Notes under the pieces: model-generated | Told to the model about the DNA's origin: nothing | The model's input: the letters and a program-made list of their open reading frames with translations, nothing else | The model's database searches: none | Shown: positions 23,144 through 30,382 of the stretch, piece by piece | Layout: each line of letters starts with the position of its first letter | Numbering within the stretch: position 1 is the first letter of the stretch | Program-made: the position numbers and the translations under genes | Assembly: GCF_002005565.1 (NCBI RefSeq) | Contig: NZ_BDJC01000062.1 | Location: 1-37,957 of the forward strand | Length of the DNA stretch: 37,957 nt | Source of the DNA: Streptomyces sp. JHA26 | GTDB taxonomy: Bacteria; Actinomycetota; Actinomycetes; Streptomycetales; Streptomycetaceae | Reading direction: 5' to 3'

Positions 23144-23283
23144 GCGTTTCCTCCCGAGATCCGTCCCGGTCCGTAGCACAGCACACCCTCCGAAAGCACG
23201 AGCACTCGAGCCCCCACTGTCCTCACCCCGCTCGTTCGAGCGCCCAAAGGACGGTCACCCGCCGAGTGCTCACGCCGGAAGCC

Positions 23284-23870
23284 TCACGCATACCGCAGCT
23301 CCCCCGGCCGTACCGACCGGTCCAGCAGGGGCAGGGACGTCGCCGATGCGAGCAGGCAGGCGGCGTACACCACCGGGGCGACCAGCGGGGCCGTCCACGG
23401 GAGGGAGCCGTCGCCGGTGGGGGAGGAGTACCAGGTGCCGACCGCCATGCCTCCGACGCCGGCCAGCAGCAGGGCCGGGGCCAGGGGGAGGACGGTCTCC
23501 AGGAGGAGGGCGCGGTTCAGGACCGTGCGCGGGACGCCGGCGGCGACCCGGGCGGCCAGCGCCGCCCGCTGCGCCTGCCCGCCGCTCATCTCGCCCGGCC
23601 GCAGCTCCTCCTGCCCGCGCACCCCGAACCGTTCCAGCCACTCCCCGGCCCGGGCCCGGGCCCGGGCCTCGGCGCGGGCGGTGCTGGCCAGGCAGTGCAG
23701 CAGCGTCGACTCCCCGCTGCCGCTGGCCCCGGTGGCGGCGAGGATCTCCCCGGCCCGCAGGTCGAAGCAGGCGCCGCGCAGGGCCTCGGTCCTGCCGTGG
23801 GACTTCACCAGTGCGCGAGCAGCGGTGGCGCCGTCGTCGTGCGGTACGTGTCCGTTTCCCCGTGTGTCAT
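23284..23870 (-). pseudogene. Degraded fusion of ABC exporter ATPase and FtsX-type permease
   Basis: The original start is the ATG at 23870, overlapping the PadR stop as ATGA. It gives a plausible start (MTHGETDTYRTTTAPPLLA) that then stops at TGA 23805-23807. One frame over, the ATPase resumes as ARALVKSHGRTEALRG, so there is a frameshift near 23812-23818. The Walker A reads GASGSGESTLLH, with Glu instead of Lys (codon 23710-23712). The sequence then jumps from the Walker A helix to LERFGVRGQEELRPGEMSGG, losing the Q loop. After the signature it jumps, still in frame, to a permease C-terminus (ETVLPLAPALLLAGVGGMA, ending PLLDRSVRPGELRYA), losing Walker B and most of the permease. The 174-codon open frame from GTG 23808 could be translated but cannot be a working ATPase. 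It was presumably the PadR-controlled exporter. Confidence 0.85.
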
Positions 23871-24400
23871 GCCGTACGGACCTCCGTGGTCAGGGTGGTG
23901 AGCCGGGCCGCCGTGGTGGTGATCCAACGGAGGTCGGCGTCGAGGTGGTTGAGGGCGTAGTCGGCCGAGAGCACGGTCGTGAGGTCCGTGCCGGGGGCCG
24001 TCTTGAGGGCCGTGAGTTCCCGCATCCGCGCCATGTGCGCGGCGCGCTGGGCCTGCAGGAAGGCCGCCGCGTCGCCGCCGGTGAGGATCGAGACGACGAC
24101 CTTGGCGAAGATCTCGTTCGTCACGAAGGGCGCGGGCGGCGCGATCTCGCCCGCCCAGCGCGCCAGTTCGCGCGTCCCCTCGTCCGTGGCGCGGTACGCG
24201 GTCCGTTCGGGGCCACCGTCCGACGCGGTGCCGTCGACCTCCGCGAGGCCGTCCCGGACGAGGCGCTGCAGGGTCGTGTAGACCTGCCCGTACGCCAGCG
24301 GGCGGGCCTGGGGGAAACGTTCGTCGTGGCGCCGCTTGAGGTCGTAGCCGTGGCTGGGCCCCGTGGCGAGCAGCCCCAGGAGGATGTGACGGGTGCTCAT
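23867..24400 (-). CDS. PadR-family transcriptional regulator
   Basis: A 177-residue regulator. The winged helix domain is at the N-terminus (MSTRHILLGLLATGPSHGYD, LAYGQVYTTLQRLVRDGLAE), and a helical dimerisation region is at the C-terminus (AAFLQAQRAAHMARMRELTA), the usual two-domain PadR layout. PadR proteins of this group commonly repress an adjacent multidrug-type ABC exporter. Such an exporter gene starts with an ATGA overlap right after this gene but is a pseudogene. The ATG at 24400 has no Shine-Dalgarno; a possible -10 (AATACT, minus strand 24408-24413) lies 7 nt upstream and suggests a leaderless message. A near-perfect palindrome at 24410-24439 covers this promoter, so autorepression is likely. 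Confidence 0.88.
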   Translation of the reverse strand: MSTRHILLGLLATGPSHGYDLKRRHDERFPQARPLAYGQVYTTLQRLVRDGLAEVDGTASDGGPERTAYRATDEGTRELARWAGEIAPPAPFVTNEIFAKVVVSILTGGDAAAFLQAQRAAHMARMRELTALKTAPGTDLTTVLSADYALNHLDADLRWITTTAARLTTLTTEVRTA

Positions 24401-24409
24401 GGCGCCCAG

Positions 24410-24439
24410 TATTCACTGAATACATGTACTGAGTGAATA
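24410..24439. promoter_or_regulatory. PadR operator overlapping its own promoter
   Basis: A 30-bp near-palindrome in which 26 of 30 positions are symmetric. The outer arms are TATTCACT and AGTGAATA, and the centre is TACATGTA, which resembles the ATGT/ACAT core of PadR sites. On the minus strand TTCACT (24432-24437), an 18-nt spacer and AATACT (24408-24413) form a plausible promoter within it, 7 nt from the padR ATG. Confidence 0.75.
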
Positions 24440-24652
24440 GTTCTGGGCGGCCGTGTCGCGTCGGGGCGGGTCCGGGTGACCGGTTTGGGTGTTCGGTGCG
24501 TGGGTTAGGTGATTTTTCGACCGGGTCTGTGCGCATGTGGAAGGGGGTGGCTGTGACCAGGAGCACGTTGTCCGAGTCGGGGCGTCTGTCCTCGCGCGAA
24601 CTGGGTAGGGGCTGCCGTAACTCGCCACAGGCGTGCTCGACACCATGCCCGG

Positions 24653-24755
24653 CCCAGAGCCCGAACCGAGCTTCATCCAGAGCCCGAACCAGAGCCCGAA
24701 CCGAGCTTGACCCAGAGCTTCATCCAGAGCCCGACCCAGACCCCGAACCAGAGGA
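24653..24755. repeat. Irregular tandem repeats based on a 12-bp unit
   Basis: AGAGCCCGAACC and close variants (AGAGCCCGACCC, AGACCCCGAACC) recur, interleaved with GAGCTTCATCC and GAGCTTGACCC, between the padR promoter and the small gene at 24763. The rest of 24440-24652 holds no gene I would support: a frame with GTG at 24553 has a good ribosome site (AAGGGGG), but its third-position bias is weak. The tract may encode a variable Pro/Glu region or simply be slippage-prone spacer DNA. Confidence 0.6.
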
Positions 24756-24762
24756 GACCCCC

Positions 24763-25074
24763 GTGGCTGCACCGGCGCCCCTGCTGCTCCCGGCCCCTTC
24801 CAAACCCGTGGCGGAGCCGTCCACCCCCTGGGCGGAGCCCTCCGCCGACTCCGGAACCCCGCACTACTGCGTCTTCGGCGCCACCGGCAGCTGCGCCGAG
24901 ACGCCGCTCACCAGCGAGCCGCCGCTGCCCGACGCCGAGCCCCTGACCAGCGAGTCGCCCTTCGCCGACGCCGTGCCGCTGACCAGCGAGTCCTCGCCCG
25001 AACTCACGGCCGACGTGCCGGAGCAGGGCGGCCCCTCCTTCGCCGTCCCCGTACCGGAACCCACGAGGTCGTAG
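24763..25074 (+). CDS. Small Pro/Ser/Glu-rich protein with internal repeats, function unknown
   Basis: 103 residues from the GTG at 24763, which has AGAGGAG 7 nt upstream. The third-position G/C bias is strong from this start onward, which supports coding. A Pro-rich start (APLLLPAPSKPVAEPSTPWA) is followed by TPHYCVFGATGSC, the only cysteines, and then three imperfect repeats: PLTSEPPLPDAE, PLTSESPFADAV and PLTSESSPELTADV. It has no membrane segment, signal peptide or recognised domain. It ends 9 bp before malQ, so the two are probably co-transcribed. The same frame stays open upstream through the tandem-repeat tract, so a longer form from the GTG at 24553 is possible. I do not recognise the family. 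Confidence 0.6.
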   Translation: MAAPAPLLLPAPSKPVAEPSTPWAEPSADSGTPHYCVFGATGSCAETPLTSEPPLPDAEPLTSESPFADAVPLTSESSPELTADVPEQGGPSFAVPVPEPTRS

Positions 25075-25083
25075 AGGTAACAG

Positions 25084-27186
25084 ATGCCAGCTGCCCGGCC
25101 GGCCGAGCCGCCCACCGAGGACCTTCCCGAGGATCTGACCAGGCTCGCCGCCCTGCACGGCGTCGCCACCTCCTACCACCCGTCCCCCGACCGCACCGTC
25201 ACCGCCTCGGCCACCGCCGTCACCCTCGCGCTGGCCGCCCTGGACGTCGACGCGAGCGGTCCCGCCGCGGTGCGCGCCGCCCTCGCCGCCCGCGAGGACG
25301 AACTGCGCGAGCGCCTGCTGCCGCCGACCGTGGTCGCCCGCACCGGCGGCGGCACACCGGCCGCCCTGGCCGCGCTGCCCGAGGGCACCGTCCTGCGCGT
25401 CGAGACCGAGCAGGGCGAGACCCGCGCCGACGCCGGACGGCTCCCCGCCGGCTACCACCGCCTGACCGCCACCGCGCCCGACGGCCGGACCGCCACCGCC
25501 CACCTGATCGTCGCCCCGGACCGGCTGCCCGCCCCGCCCGGACGCTCCTACGGGCTCCTCGTCCAGCTCTACTCCCTCCTGTCCCGCCGCTCCTGGGGCA
25601 TGGGCGACCTCGGCGACCTCGACGAACTGACCGCCTGGGCCGGCCGAGCCCTCGGCGCCGGCTTCGTGCAGGTCAACCCGCTGCACGCGGCCGTGCCCGG
25701 CGCCCCCGCCGACCCCTCGCCCTACCGGCCCTCCTCCCGGCGCTTCCCCGACCCCGTCCACCTGCGGATCGAGGCCGTGCTCGAGTTCGCGCACCTCCCC
25801 GAGCCCGACCGCGTGCGCGCCCTCCGGGAGCGGGCCGGACGGCTGCGGGAGGGCGTACTGGACAAGGGCGCCCTCATCGACCGGGACGCCGTGTGGGAGC
25901 TCAAGCGCGAGGCCCTGGAACTGCTCCACGAGGTCCCCCTCGGGCCCGGCCGCCGCGCCGCCTACGACGACTACCTCGCCGAACAGGGCACGGCCCTGGA
26001 GGACCACGCCACCTGGTGCGCGCTCGCCGAGGTGCACGGCTCCGACTGGCGACGCTGGCCCGGGGGGCTGCGCGACCCGCGCTCGGCCGAGACCGCACGC
26101 GCCCGCCGCGAGCTGACGGACCGCGTCGACTTCCACTCGCGCCTGGCCTGGCTCACCGACACCCAGCTCACCGCCGCCCAGCGCACCGCCCGCGAGGCGG
26201 GGATGCCGATCGGGATCGTGCACGACCTCGCGGTGGGCGTGCACCCGCAGGGCGCCGACGCGTGGGCCCAGCAGGAGTACTTCGCCGCCGGCATGTCGGT
26301 CGGCGCACCGCCCGACGCCTTCAACGCCCGCGGCCAGGACTGGGGCCTGCCGCCGTGGCGCCCCGACCGCCTGGCCGACTCCGGCTACGCGCCCTTCCGG
26401 CACCTGCTGCGCGGCCTGTTCCGGTACGCGGGGGCCCTGCGCATCGACCACGTCATGGGCCTGTTCCGGCTCTGGTGGGTCCCCGAGGGCCACCCGCCCA
26501 CCGAGGGCACCTACGTCCGCCACGACGCCGAGGCCATGCTCGCCGTCCTCGTCCTGGAGGCCACCCGGGCCGGCGCCGTCGTCATCGGCGAGGACCTCGG
26601 CACCGTGGAGCCGGGCGTGCGCGAGACCCTGCGCGAACGCGGGGTGCTCGGCACGTCGGTGCTCTGGTTCGAACGGGACTGGGCGGGCGACGGCCGGCCC
26701 CTGCCCCCCGAACGGTGGCGCGCCGACTGCCTGGCCACCGCCACCACCCACGACCTGCCGTCCACCGCCGCCCGGCTCACCGGCGAACACGTCGAACTCC
26801 GCGACCGGCTCGGCCTGCTCACCCGCCCGCTGGAGCAGGAGAGGGCCGAGGCGGCGGCGGACGCCGCGGAGTGGCTCGGGCTGCTCGCCCGCCTCGGCCT
26901 GCTGCACGGCACCGGCGACGGTGCCGGCACCTCCTCCGAGGAGGCCGGGATCCAGGCCGTCCACCGCTTCCTGCTGCGCACCCCCGCCCGCATGGTCGGC
27001 CTCTGGCTCCCCGACGCCGTCGGCGACCGCCGCCCGCAGAACCTCCCCGGCACCTGGGACCAGTACCCCAACTGGCGGCTGCCCGTCGCCGACGCCGAGG
27101 GACGCCCGGTGACCCTGGAGGAACTGGCCGCCTCACCGCGCCTGCACGCCCTCATCGAGGTGATGCGGGACCGCTCCGCCCGCTGA
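25084..27186 (+). CDS. malQ: 4-alpha-glucanotransferase (amylomaltase, GH77)
   Basis: A 700-residue enzyme of glycogen and maltodextrin metabolism that transfers alpha-1,4-glucan segments between oligosaccharides in the cytoplasm. The length and N-terminal extension are usual for actinobacterial MalQ. The GH77 core has FVQVNPLHA, SPYRPSSRRF, the nucleophile D455 in LRIDHVMGLFRLWW, the acid/base E503 in VIGEDLGTVEPG and the transition-state Asp D557 in TTHDLPSTAAR. It starts at the ATG at 25084 behind GAGGTAA, 9 bp after the small repeat protein. No glycogen or maltose operon genes are next to it, as is common for malQ in Streptomyces. Confidence 0.95.
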   Translation: MPAARPAEPPTEDLPEDLTRLAALHGVATSYHPSPDRTVTASATAVTLALAALDVDASGPAAVRAALAAREDELRERLLPPTVVARTGGGTPAALAALPEGTVLRVETEQGETRADAGRLPAGYHRLTATAPDGRTATAHLIVAPDRLPAPPGRSYGLLVQLYSLLSRRSWGMGDLGDLDELTAWAGRALGAGFVQVNPLHAAVPGAPADPSPYRPSSRRFPDPVHLRIEAVLEFAHLPEPDRVRALRERAGRLREGVLDKGALIDRDAVWELKREALELLHEVPLGPGRRAAYDDYLAEQGTALEDHATWCALAEVHGSDWRRWPGGLRDPRSAETARARRELTDRVDFHSRLAWLTDTQLTAAQRTAREAGMPIGIVHDLAVGVHPQGADAWAQQEYFAAGMSVGAPPDAFNARGQDWGLPPWRPDRLADSGYAPFRHLLRGLFRYAGALRIDHVMGLFRLWWVPEGHPPTEGTYVRHDAEAMLAVLVLEATRAGAVVIGEDLGTVEPGVRETLRERGVLGTSVLWFERDWAGDGRPLPPERWRADCLATATTHDLPSTAARLTGEHVELRDRLGLLTRPLEQERAEAAADAAEWLGLLARLGLLHGTGDGAGTSSEEAGIQAVHRFLLRTPARMVGLWLPDAVGDRRPQNLPGTWDQYPNWRLPVADAEGRPVTLEELAASPRLHALIEVMRDRSAR

Positions 27187-27257
27187 GGGGGACCGCCCGG
27201 GGCCCCGTACGGCACCCCGGGCGCGCGCCCCGTTCGGCCGTTCGCTAACTTTGCACC

Positions 27258-27533
27258 GTGGACAAGAAGAACGCCCTGCGCGCCGGCGCCCTGGCAGCCG
27301 GTACGACGCTGATGATGCTGCTCATGTCGTCCCCCGCGCTCGCGCTGACCCGCGACGACGGCGACGACCCCGGCACGGGCCTGAGCGTCATCGAGACGCT
27401 GGGCCTCTACGTCCTGCTCCCGATCGCGCTCTTCGCGGTCATCGCGGGTCTGGTCATGGTCCTGGACAGGTCCCAGGAGAAGCACCGTGTGACCAGCCGC
27501 AACGTGAAGACCAAGGCCGACGCGAAGGCCTGA
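27258..27533 (+). CDS. Small single-span membrane protein, probably leaderless
   Basis: A 91-residue protein. An N-terminal hydrophobic stretch (GTTLMMLLMSSPALALT) looks like a signal peptide with an ALA cleavage site near residue 30. It is followed by an Asp-rich segment (DDGDDPGTG), a second hydrophobic helix (LGLYVLLPIALFAVIAGLVM) and a basic cytoplasmic tail (RVTSRNVKTKADAKA). This gives an extracytoplasmic short loop and one lasting membrane anchor. There is no Shine-Dalgarno before the GTG at 27258. A TAACTT hexamer at 27246-27251 sits 6 nt upstream, placing transcription start at or next to the start codon, which suggests leaderless translation. It follows malQ by 71 bp and ends at a strong terminator. 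The family is not recognised. Confidence 0.8.
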   Translation: MDKKNALRAGALAAGTTLMMLLMSSPALALTRDDGDDPGTGLSVIETLGLYVLLPIALFAVIAGLVMVLDRSQEKHRVTSRNVKTKADAKA

Positions 27534-27553
27534 CGGCCCACCACCGCTCCACC

Positions 27554-27612
27554 GAGGGCGCCCGCCCGGTCCGCGTACGCACCAGCCGTACGCGGACCGG
27601 GCGGGCGCCCTC
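27554..27612. terminator. Bidirectional terminator, perfect 26-bp stem
   Basis: Positions 27554-27579 pair perfectly with 27587-27612 around a 7-nt loop (CACCAGC). The arm begins GAGGGCGCCCGCCC and ends GTCCGCGTACG. It lies between the convergent membrane protein gene and the TetR gene, whose stop is 7 bp away, so it probably ends transcription from both sides. Confidence 0.9.
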
Positions 27613-27618
27613 GCCGTT

Positions 27619-28218
27619 TCACGGGCTGGGTGCCGTCAGATAGCGCTGGAGCGTGGGCGCCAGCCAGGCCACGACCTCCTCGCGGCGGAGCGTCACGGTC
27701 GGCGGGAACCGCAGCACGTACCGGGTGAGCGCCAGGCCGAGCACCTGCGACGCGACGAGCGCGGCCCGCGCCGGGGCCTGCTCGGGGTCCGGGCACACCC
27801 GCCGGGCGACCGGCAGGAGCTGGTCGCGGAAGATGTCCTGCATGCGCTCGGCCCCGGCCTGGTTCGTGACCCCGGCCCGCAGCAGCGCCGTGAGCACCTC
27901 GTTCTCCTCCCACAGGGCGAGGAAGTGGGTCACCAGGGCCCTTCCGACCTCCTCGCGCGGCCGCTCGGTCAGGTCGGGCAGGGCGAGGTCGACCGTGACG
28001 GCGGCCGCGAACAGGCCCTCCTTGGTGCCGTAGTACCGCATCACCATCGACGGATCGATGCCCGCGTCCCGGGCGACGGCACGGATGGTGGCCCGCTCGT
28101 ACCCGTCGCGGGCGAAGCGTTCCCGGGCCGCGGCGAGGATCGCGGCGCGGGTGGTGTCGGAGCGGCGGACGGGTGACTCGTCGTCCCCGGTCCCGCCGCG
28201 GAGTGCTGTGCTGGACAT
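27619..28218 (-). CDS. TetR-family regulator of the adjacent monooxygenase
   Basis: A 199-residue repressor. The helix-turn-helix is in residues about 20-65 (TRAAILAAARERFARDGYER, IRAVARDAGIDPSMVMRYYG, KEGLFAAAV), and the rest is a helical ligand/dimer domain of the TetR_C type. It is transcribed away from a flavin monooxygenase over a 115-bp region packed with inverted repeats, the usual setting of a TetR repressor controlling itself and a divergent oxidoreductase. The ATG at 28218 has no Shine-Dalgarno. On the minus strand TTGTTG (28249-28254), a 17-nt spacer and TACGCT (28226-28231) lie 7 nt before it, so the message is probably leaderless. The longer open frame upstream crosses the operators and is not used. 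Confidence 0.87.
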   Translation of the reverse strand: MSSTALRGGTGDDESPVRRSDTTRAAILAAARERFARDGYERATIRAVARDAGIDPSMVMRYYGTKEGLFAAAVTVDLALPDLTERPREEVGRALVTHFLALWEENEVLTALLRAGVTNQAGAERMQDIFRDQLLPVARRVCPDPEQAPARAALVASQVLGLALTRYVLRFPPTVTLRREEVVAWLAPTLQRYLTAPSP

Positions 28219-28333
28219 GTCCAAGAGCGTAGGCCAACACACGTTGGCCAACAAGTGTTGACTACGGTCGCAGCCGGTCGTACGGTGACAACAAGCGTTG
28301 GCAAACAAGCGTTGGCACCTCGAGGAGGCCCAG
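28219..28333. promoter_or_regulatory. Divergent promoters with four GTTGG-type operator sites
   Basis: Operator-like sites are CCAAC-ACAC-GTTGG (28234-28247), CAACA-AG-TGTTG (28249-28260), and the 13-bp direct repeats ACAAGCGTTGGCA at 28291-28303 and 28305-28317. A good rightward promoter is TTGACT (28258-28263), 17 nt, TACGGT (28281-28286), with the direct repeats just downstream of it. The leftward promoter of the TetR gene overlaps the first two sites. Binding by the TetR protein is inferred. Confidence 0.75.
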
Positions 28334-29818
28334 ATGAACGGCATCCGACACGAGTCCGTCCGCTCCGTGGTCGTCGTCGGCTCGGGCCCCACCGGCCTGC
28401 TCCTGGCCGGCGACCTCGCCGCCGCCGGCGTCCCCGTCACCCTCGTCGAGAAGCGCCCGCACCGGATCAGCAACCTCTCCCGCGCCTTCGTCCTGCACGC
28501 CCGCACGCTCGAGCAGCTCGACGCCCGTGCGCTCGCGGACGGCCTGGAGGCCGCGGGCGCGCCGCTGGACCGCCTCCGCCTCTTCGGCGACCTCACCGTC
28601 GACCTCGCCACCCTGCCCTCCCGGTTCCGCCACCTCCTCGTCCTGCCCCAGTACGAGATCGAGAAGGCGCTGGAGCGACGGGCGGTGGAAGCCGGGGTGG
28701 AGTTCCGGTACGAGACCGAGACGACCGGCCTGCGCCAGGACCCGGCGGAGGACTTCGTGACCGTCGAGGTCCGCGGTCCGGACGGCGGGACGGAGACGCT
28801 GCGGGCGGCCTACGTCGTCGGCGCCGACGGGATGCGCAGCACCGTGCGCGAGGCGATCGGCCTGCCCTTCCCCGGGCGCTCGGTCATCCGCTCCGTCGTC
28901 CTGGCCGACGTGCGCCTCGCCCGGGAGCCGGAGACGCTGCTGTCCGTCAACACCGTCGGGGACGCCTTCGCCTTCCTCGCGCCGTTCGGCGACGGGTACT
29001 ACCGGGTGGTCGGCTGGCACCGCGGCCGGAACGTCCCCGACGACGAGCCCCTCGAGCTGGAGGAGGTCGAGGAGATCACCCGCCTCGCCCTGGGCCGGGA
29101 CTTCGGCATGCACGACGCCCGCTGGATGTCCCGCTTCCACAGCGACGAACGGCAGGCGCCCGCCTACCGCGTGGGCCGCGTCTTCCTCGCCGGCGACGCG
29201 GCGCACGTGCACACCCCGGCCGGCGGCCAGGGCATGAACACCGGCCTCCAGGACGCGGCCAACCTGAGCTGGAAGCTGGCGGCCGTGCTGCACGGGCACG
29301 CCGGTCCCGAGCTGCTGGACACCTACCAGGCCGAGCGGCACCCCGTGGGCAGGGCGGTGCTGCGCAGCAGCGGCGGCATCGTCCGCCTCGCCATGGCCAA
29401 GCACCTCTGGACGCTGGCGCTGCGGGCGGCCGTCACCACCCTCCTGGACCACGTGGGCCCGGCCCGTCGCCGGGCCGTCGGCCACCTCACCGGCGTCGGC
29501 CTCCGCTACCCCGCCCCCCGCGGATCCCACCGGCTGACCGGCACCCGCGTGCCCGACGTGGCCCTCGCGGGCGGCGGCCGGCTGTACGAGGCGCTGCGCG
29601 GCGGACGGTTCGTGCTGATCGGCCCGGAGACGGGCCCGGGCCGGGAGGGGGAGGCGTACCGGGCCGGGGCCGGCCGCGAGGACCGGCTGGCCGTGGAGCA
29701 CTGGGCGAGCGGACGCCGCACGACGGTGCTGGTGCGGCCCGACGGGTACGTGGCCTGGGCGGCGGACGCCGCGGGCGCGGCGGAGACCGAGGCGGCGGTC
29801 GCCGCGCACGTGGGCTGA
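28334..29818 (+). CDS. FAD-dependent aromatic monooxygenase (PHBH-type)
   Basis: A 494-residue class A flavoprotein hydroxylase. The FAD-binding GxGxxG is at residues 16-21 (VVVVGSGPTGLLLAGDL), the DG motif at D165 (VVGADGMRSTVREAIG) and the GD motif at D288 (VFLAGDAAHVHTPAGGQGMN), followed by a short C-terminal thioredoxin-like region. Enzymes of this family hydroxylate phenols, polyketides or antibiotics such as rifampicin and tetracycline, using NAD(P)H and oxygen. The ATG at 28334 follows GAGGAGG. Control by the divergent TetR protein suggests an inducible detoxification or catabolic role instead of a place in a biosynthetic cluster. The substrate cannot be inferred from the sequence. Confidence 0.88.
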   Translation: MNGIRHESVRSVVVVGSGPTGLLLAGDLAAAGVPVTLVEKRPHRISNLSRAFVLHARTLEQLDARALADGLEAAGAPLDRLRLFGDLTVDLATLPSRFRHLLVLPQYEIEKALERRAVEAGVEFRYETETTGLRQDPAEDFVTVEVRGPDGGTETLRAAYVVGADGMRSTVREAIGLPFPGRSVIRSVVLADVRLAREPETLLSVNTVGDAFAFLAPFGDGYYRVVGWHRGRNVPDDEPLELEEVEEITRLALGRDFGMHDARWMSRFHSDERQAPAYRVGRVFLAGDAAHVHTPAGGQGMNTGLQDAANLSWKLAAVLHGHAGPELLDTYQAERHPVGRAVLRSSGGIVRLAMAKHLWTLALRAAVTTLLDHVGPARRRAVGHLTGVGLRYPAPRGSHRLTGTRVPDVALAGGGRLYEALRGGRFVLIGPETGPGREGEAYRAGAGREDRLAVEHWASGRRTTVLVRPDGYVAWAADAAGAAETEAAVAAHVG

Positions 29819-29860
29819 GAGGACGTGGGTCGGCCGCCCGGCCGTGGGTCGGGCGGCCGA

Positions 29861-30382
29861 CTACTTCTCGGTGCCGGCGAGGAGGTCGCGCAGCAGGTCG
29901 GCCAGGTGGCCGGCCCGGTCGGCGCCGAGGGCGGACAGGGCCTCGGTCTGGACGGCCAGTCCGGCGCCGACCGCCTCGTCGATCAGTTCGTGTCCCTTCT
30001 CGGTGAGCGTGACCCGCAGTGCCCGGCGGTCGTGCGGGTCGGGGGAGCGGCGCAGCAGTCCGGCCCGCTCCAGCTTGTCGAGACGGCCCGTCATGCCGCC
30101 GGTGGTGAGCATCAGCGTGGCCGACAGCTGCCGGGGGGAGAGGGCGTAGGGCTCACCGGAGCGGCGCAGGGTGGCCAGCACGTCGAACTCGCCCCGGGAG
30201 ATCCCGTAGGGCGTGTACGCCTTCTCCATCCGGTCGCCCATCGCGCGCGAGAGCCGGAAGACGCGGCCGAACACCTCCATCGCGACCGTGTCCAGGTCGG
30301 GCCGCACCGCCGCCCACTGATCGACGATCACGTCGACGGGGTCCTGGCGCCGCGCGGGTCTCGGCTCGGGGTGTCCGGTCAT
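29861..30382 (-). CDS. MarR-family transcriptional regulator
   Basis: A 173-residue regulator with the MarR winged helix: ISRGEFDVLATLRRSG, then LSPRQLSATLMLTTGGMTGR (recognition helix) and LLRRSPDPHDRRALRVTLTE (wing). Flanking helices should form the dimer interface. It is divergent from an EamA transporter, a common repressor/efflux arrangement. I start it at the ATG at 30382. On the minus strand TTGCGG (30412-30417), a 17-nt spacer and GATACT (30389-30394) lie 6 nt before it, with no Shine-Dalgarno, so the message is probably leaderless. The longer frame to 30523 would read through the promoter and is rejected. Confidence 0.87.
   Translation of the reverse strand: MTGHPEPRPARRQDPVDVIVDQWAAVRPDLDTVAMEVFGRVFRLSRAMGDRMEKAYTPYGISRGEFDVLATLRRSGEPYALSPRQLSATLMLTTGGMTGRLDKLERAGLLRRSPDPHDRRALRVTLTEKGHELIDEAVGAGLAVQTEALSALGADRAGHLADLLRDLLAGTEK

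Noticed and set aside
24763..25074. Repeat protein as a graspetide-type RiPP precursor
   Set aside because: Thr/Ser and acidic repeats are suggestive, but no ATP-grasp ligase or other maturation gene is nearby.
24673..26964. 763-codon minus-strand frame over malQ
   Set aside because: malQ on the plus strand has all GH77 catalytic motifs; the opposite frame is compositional.
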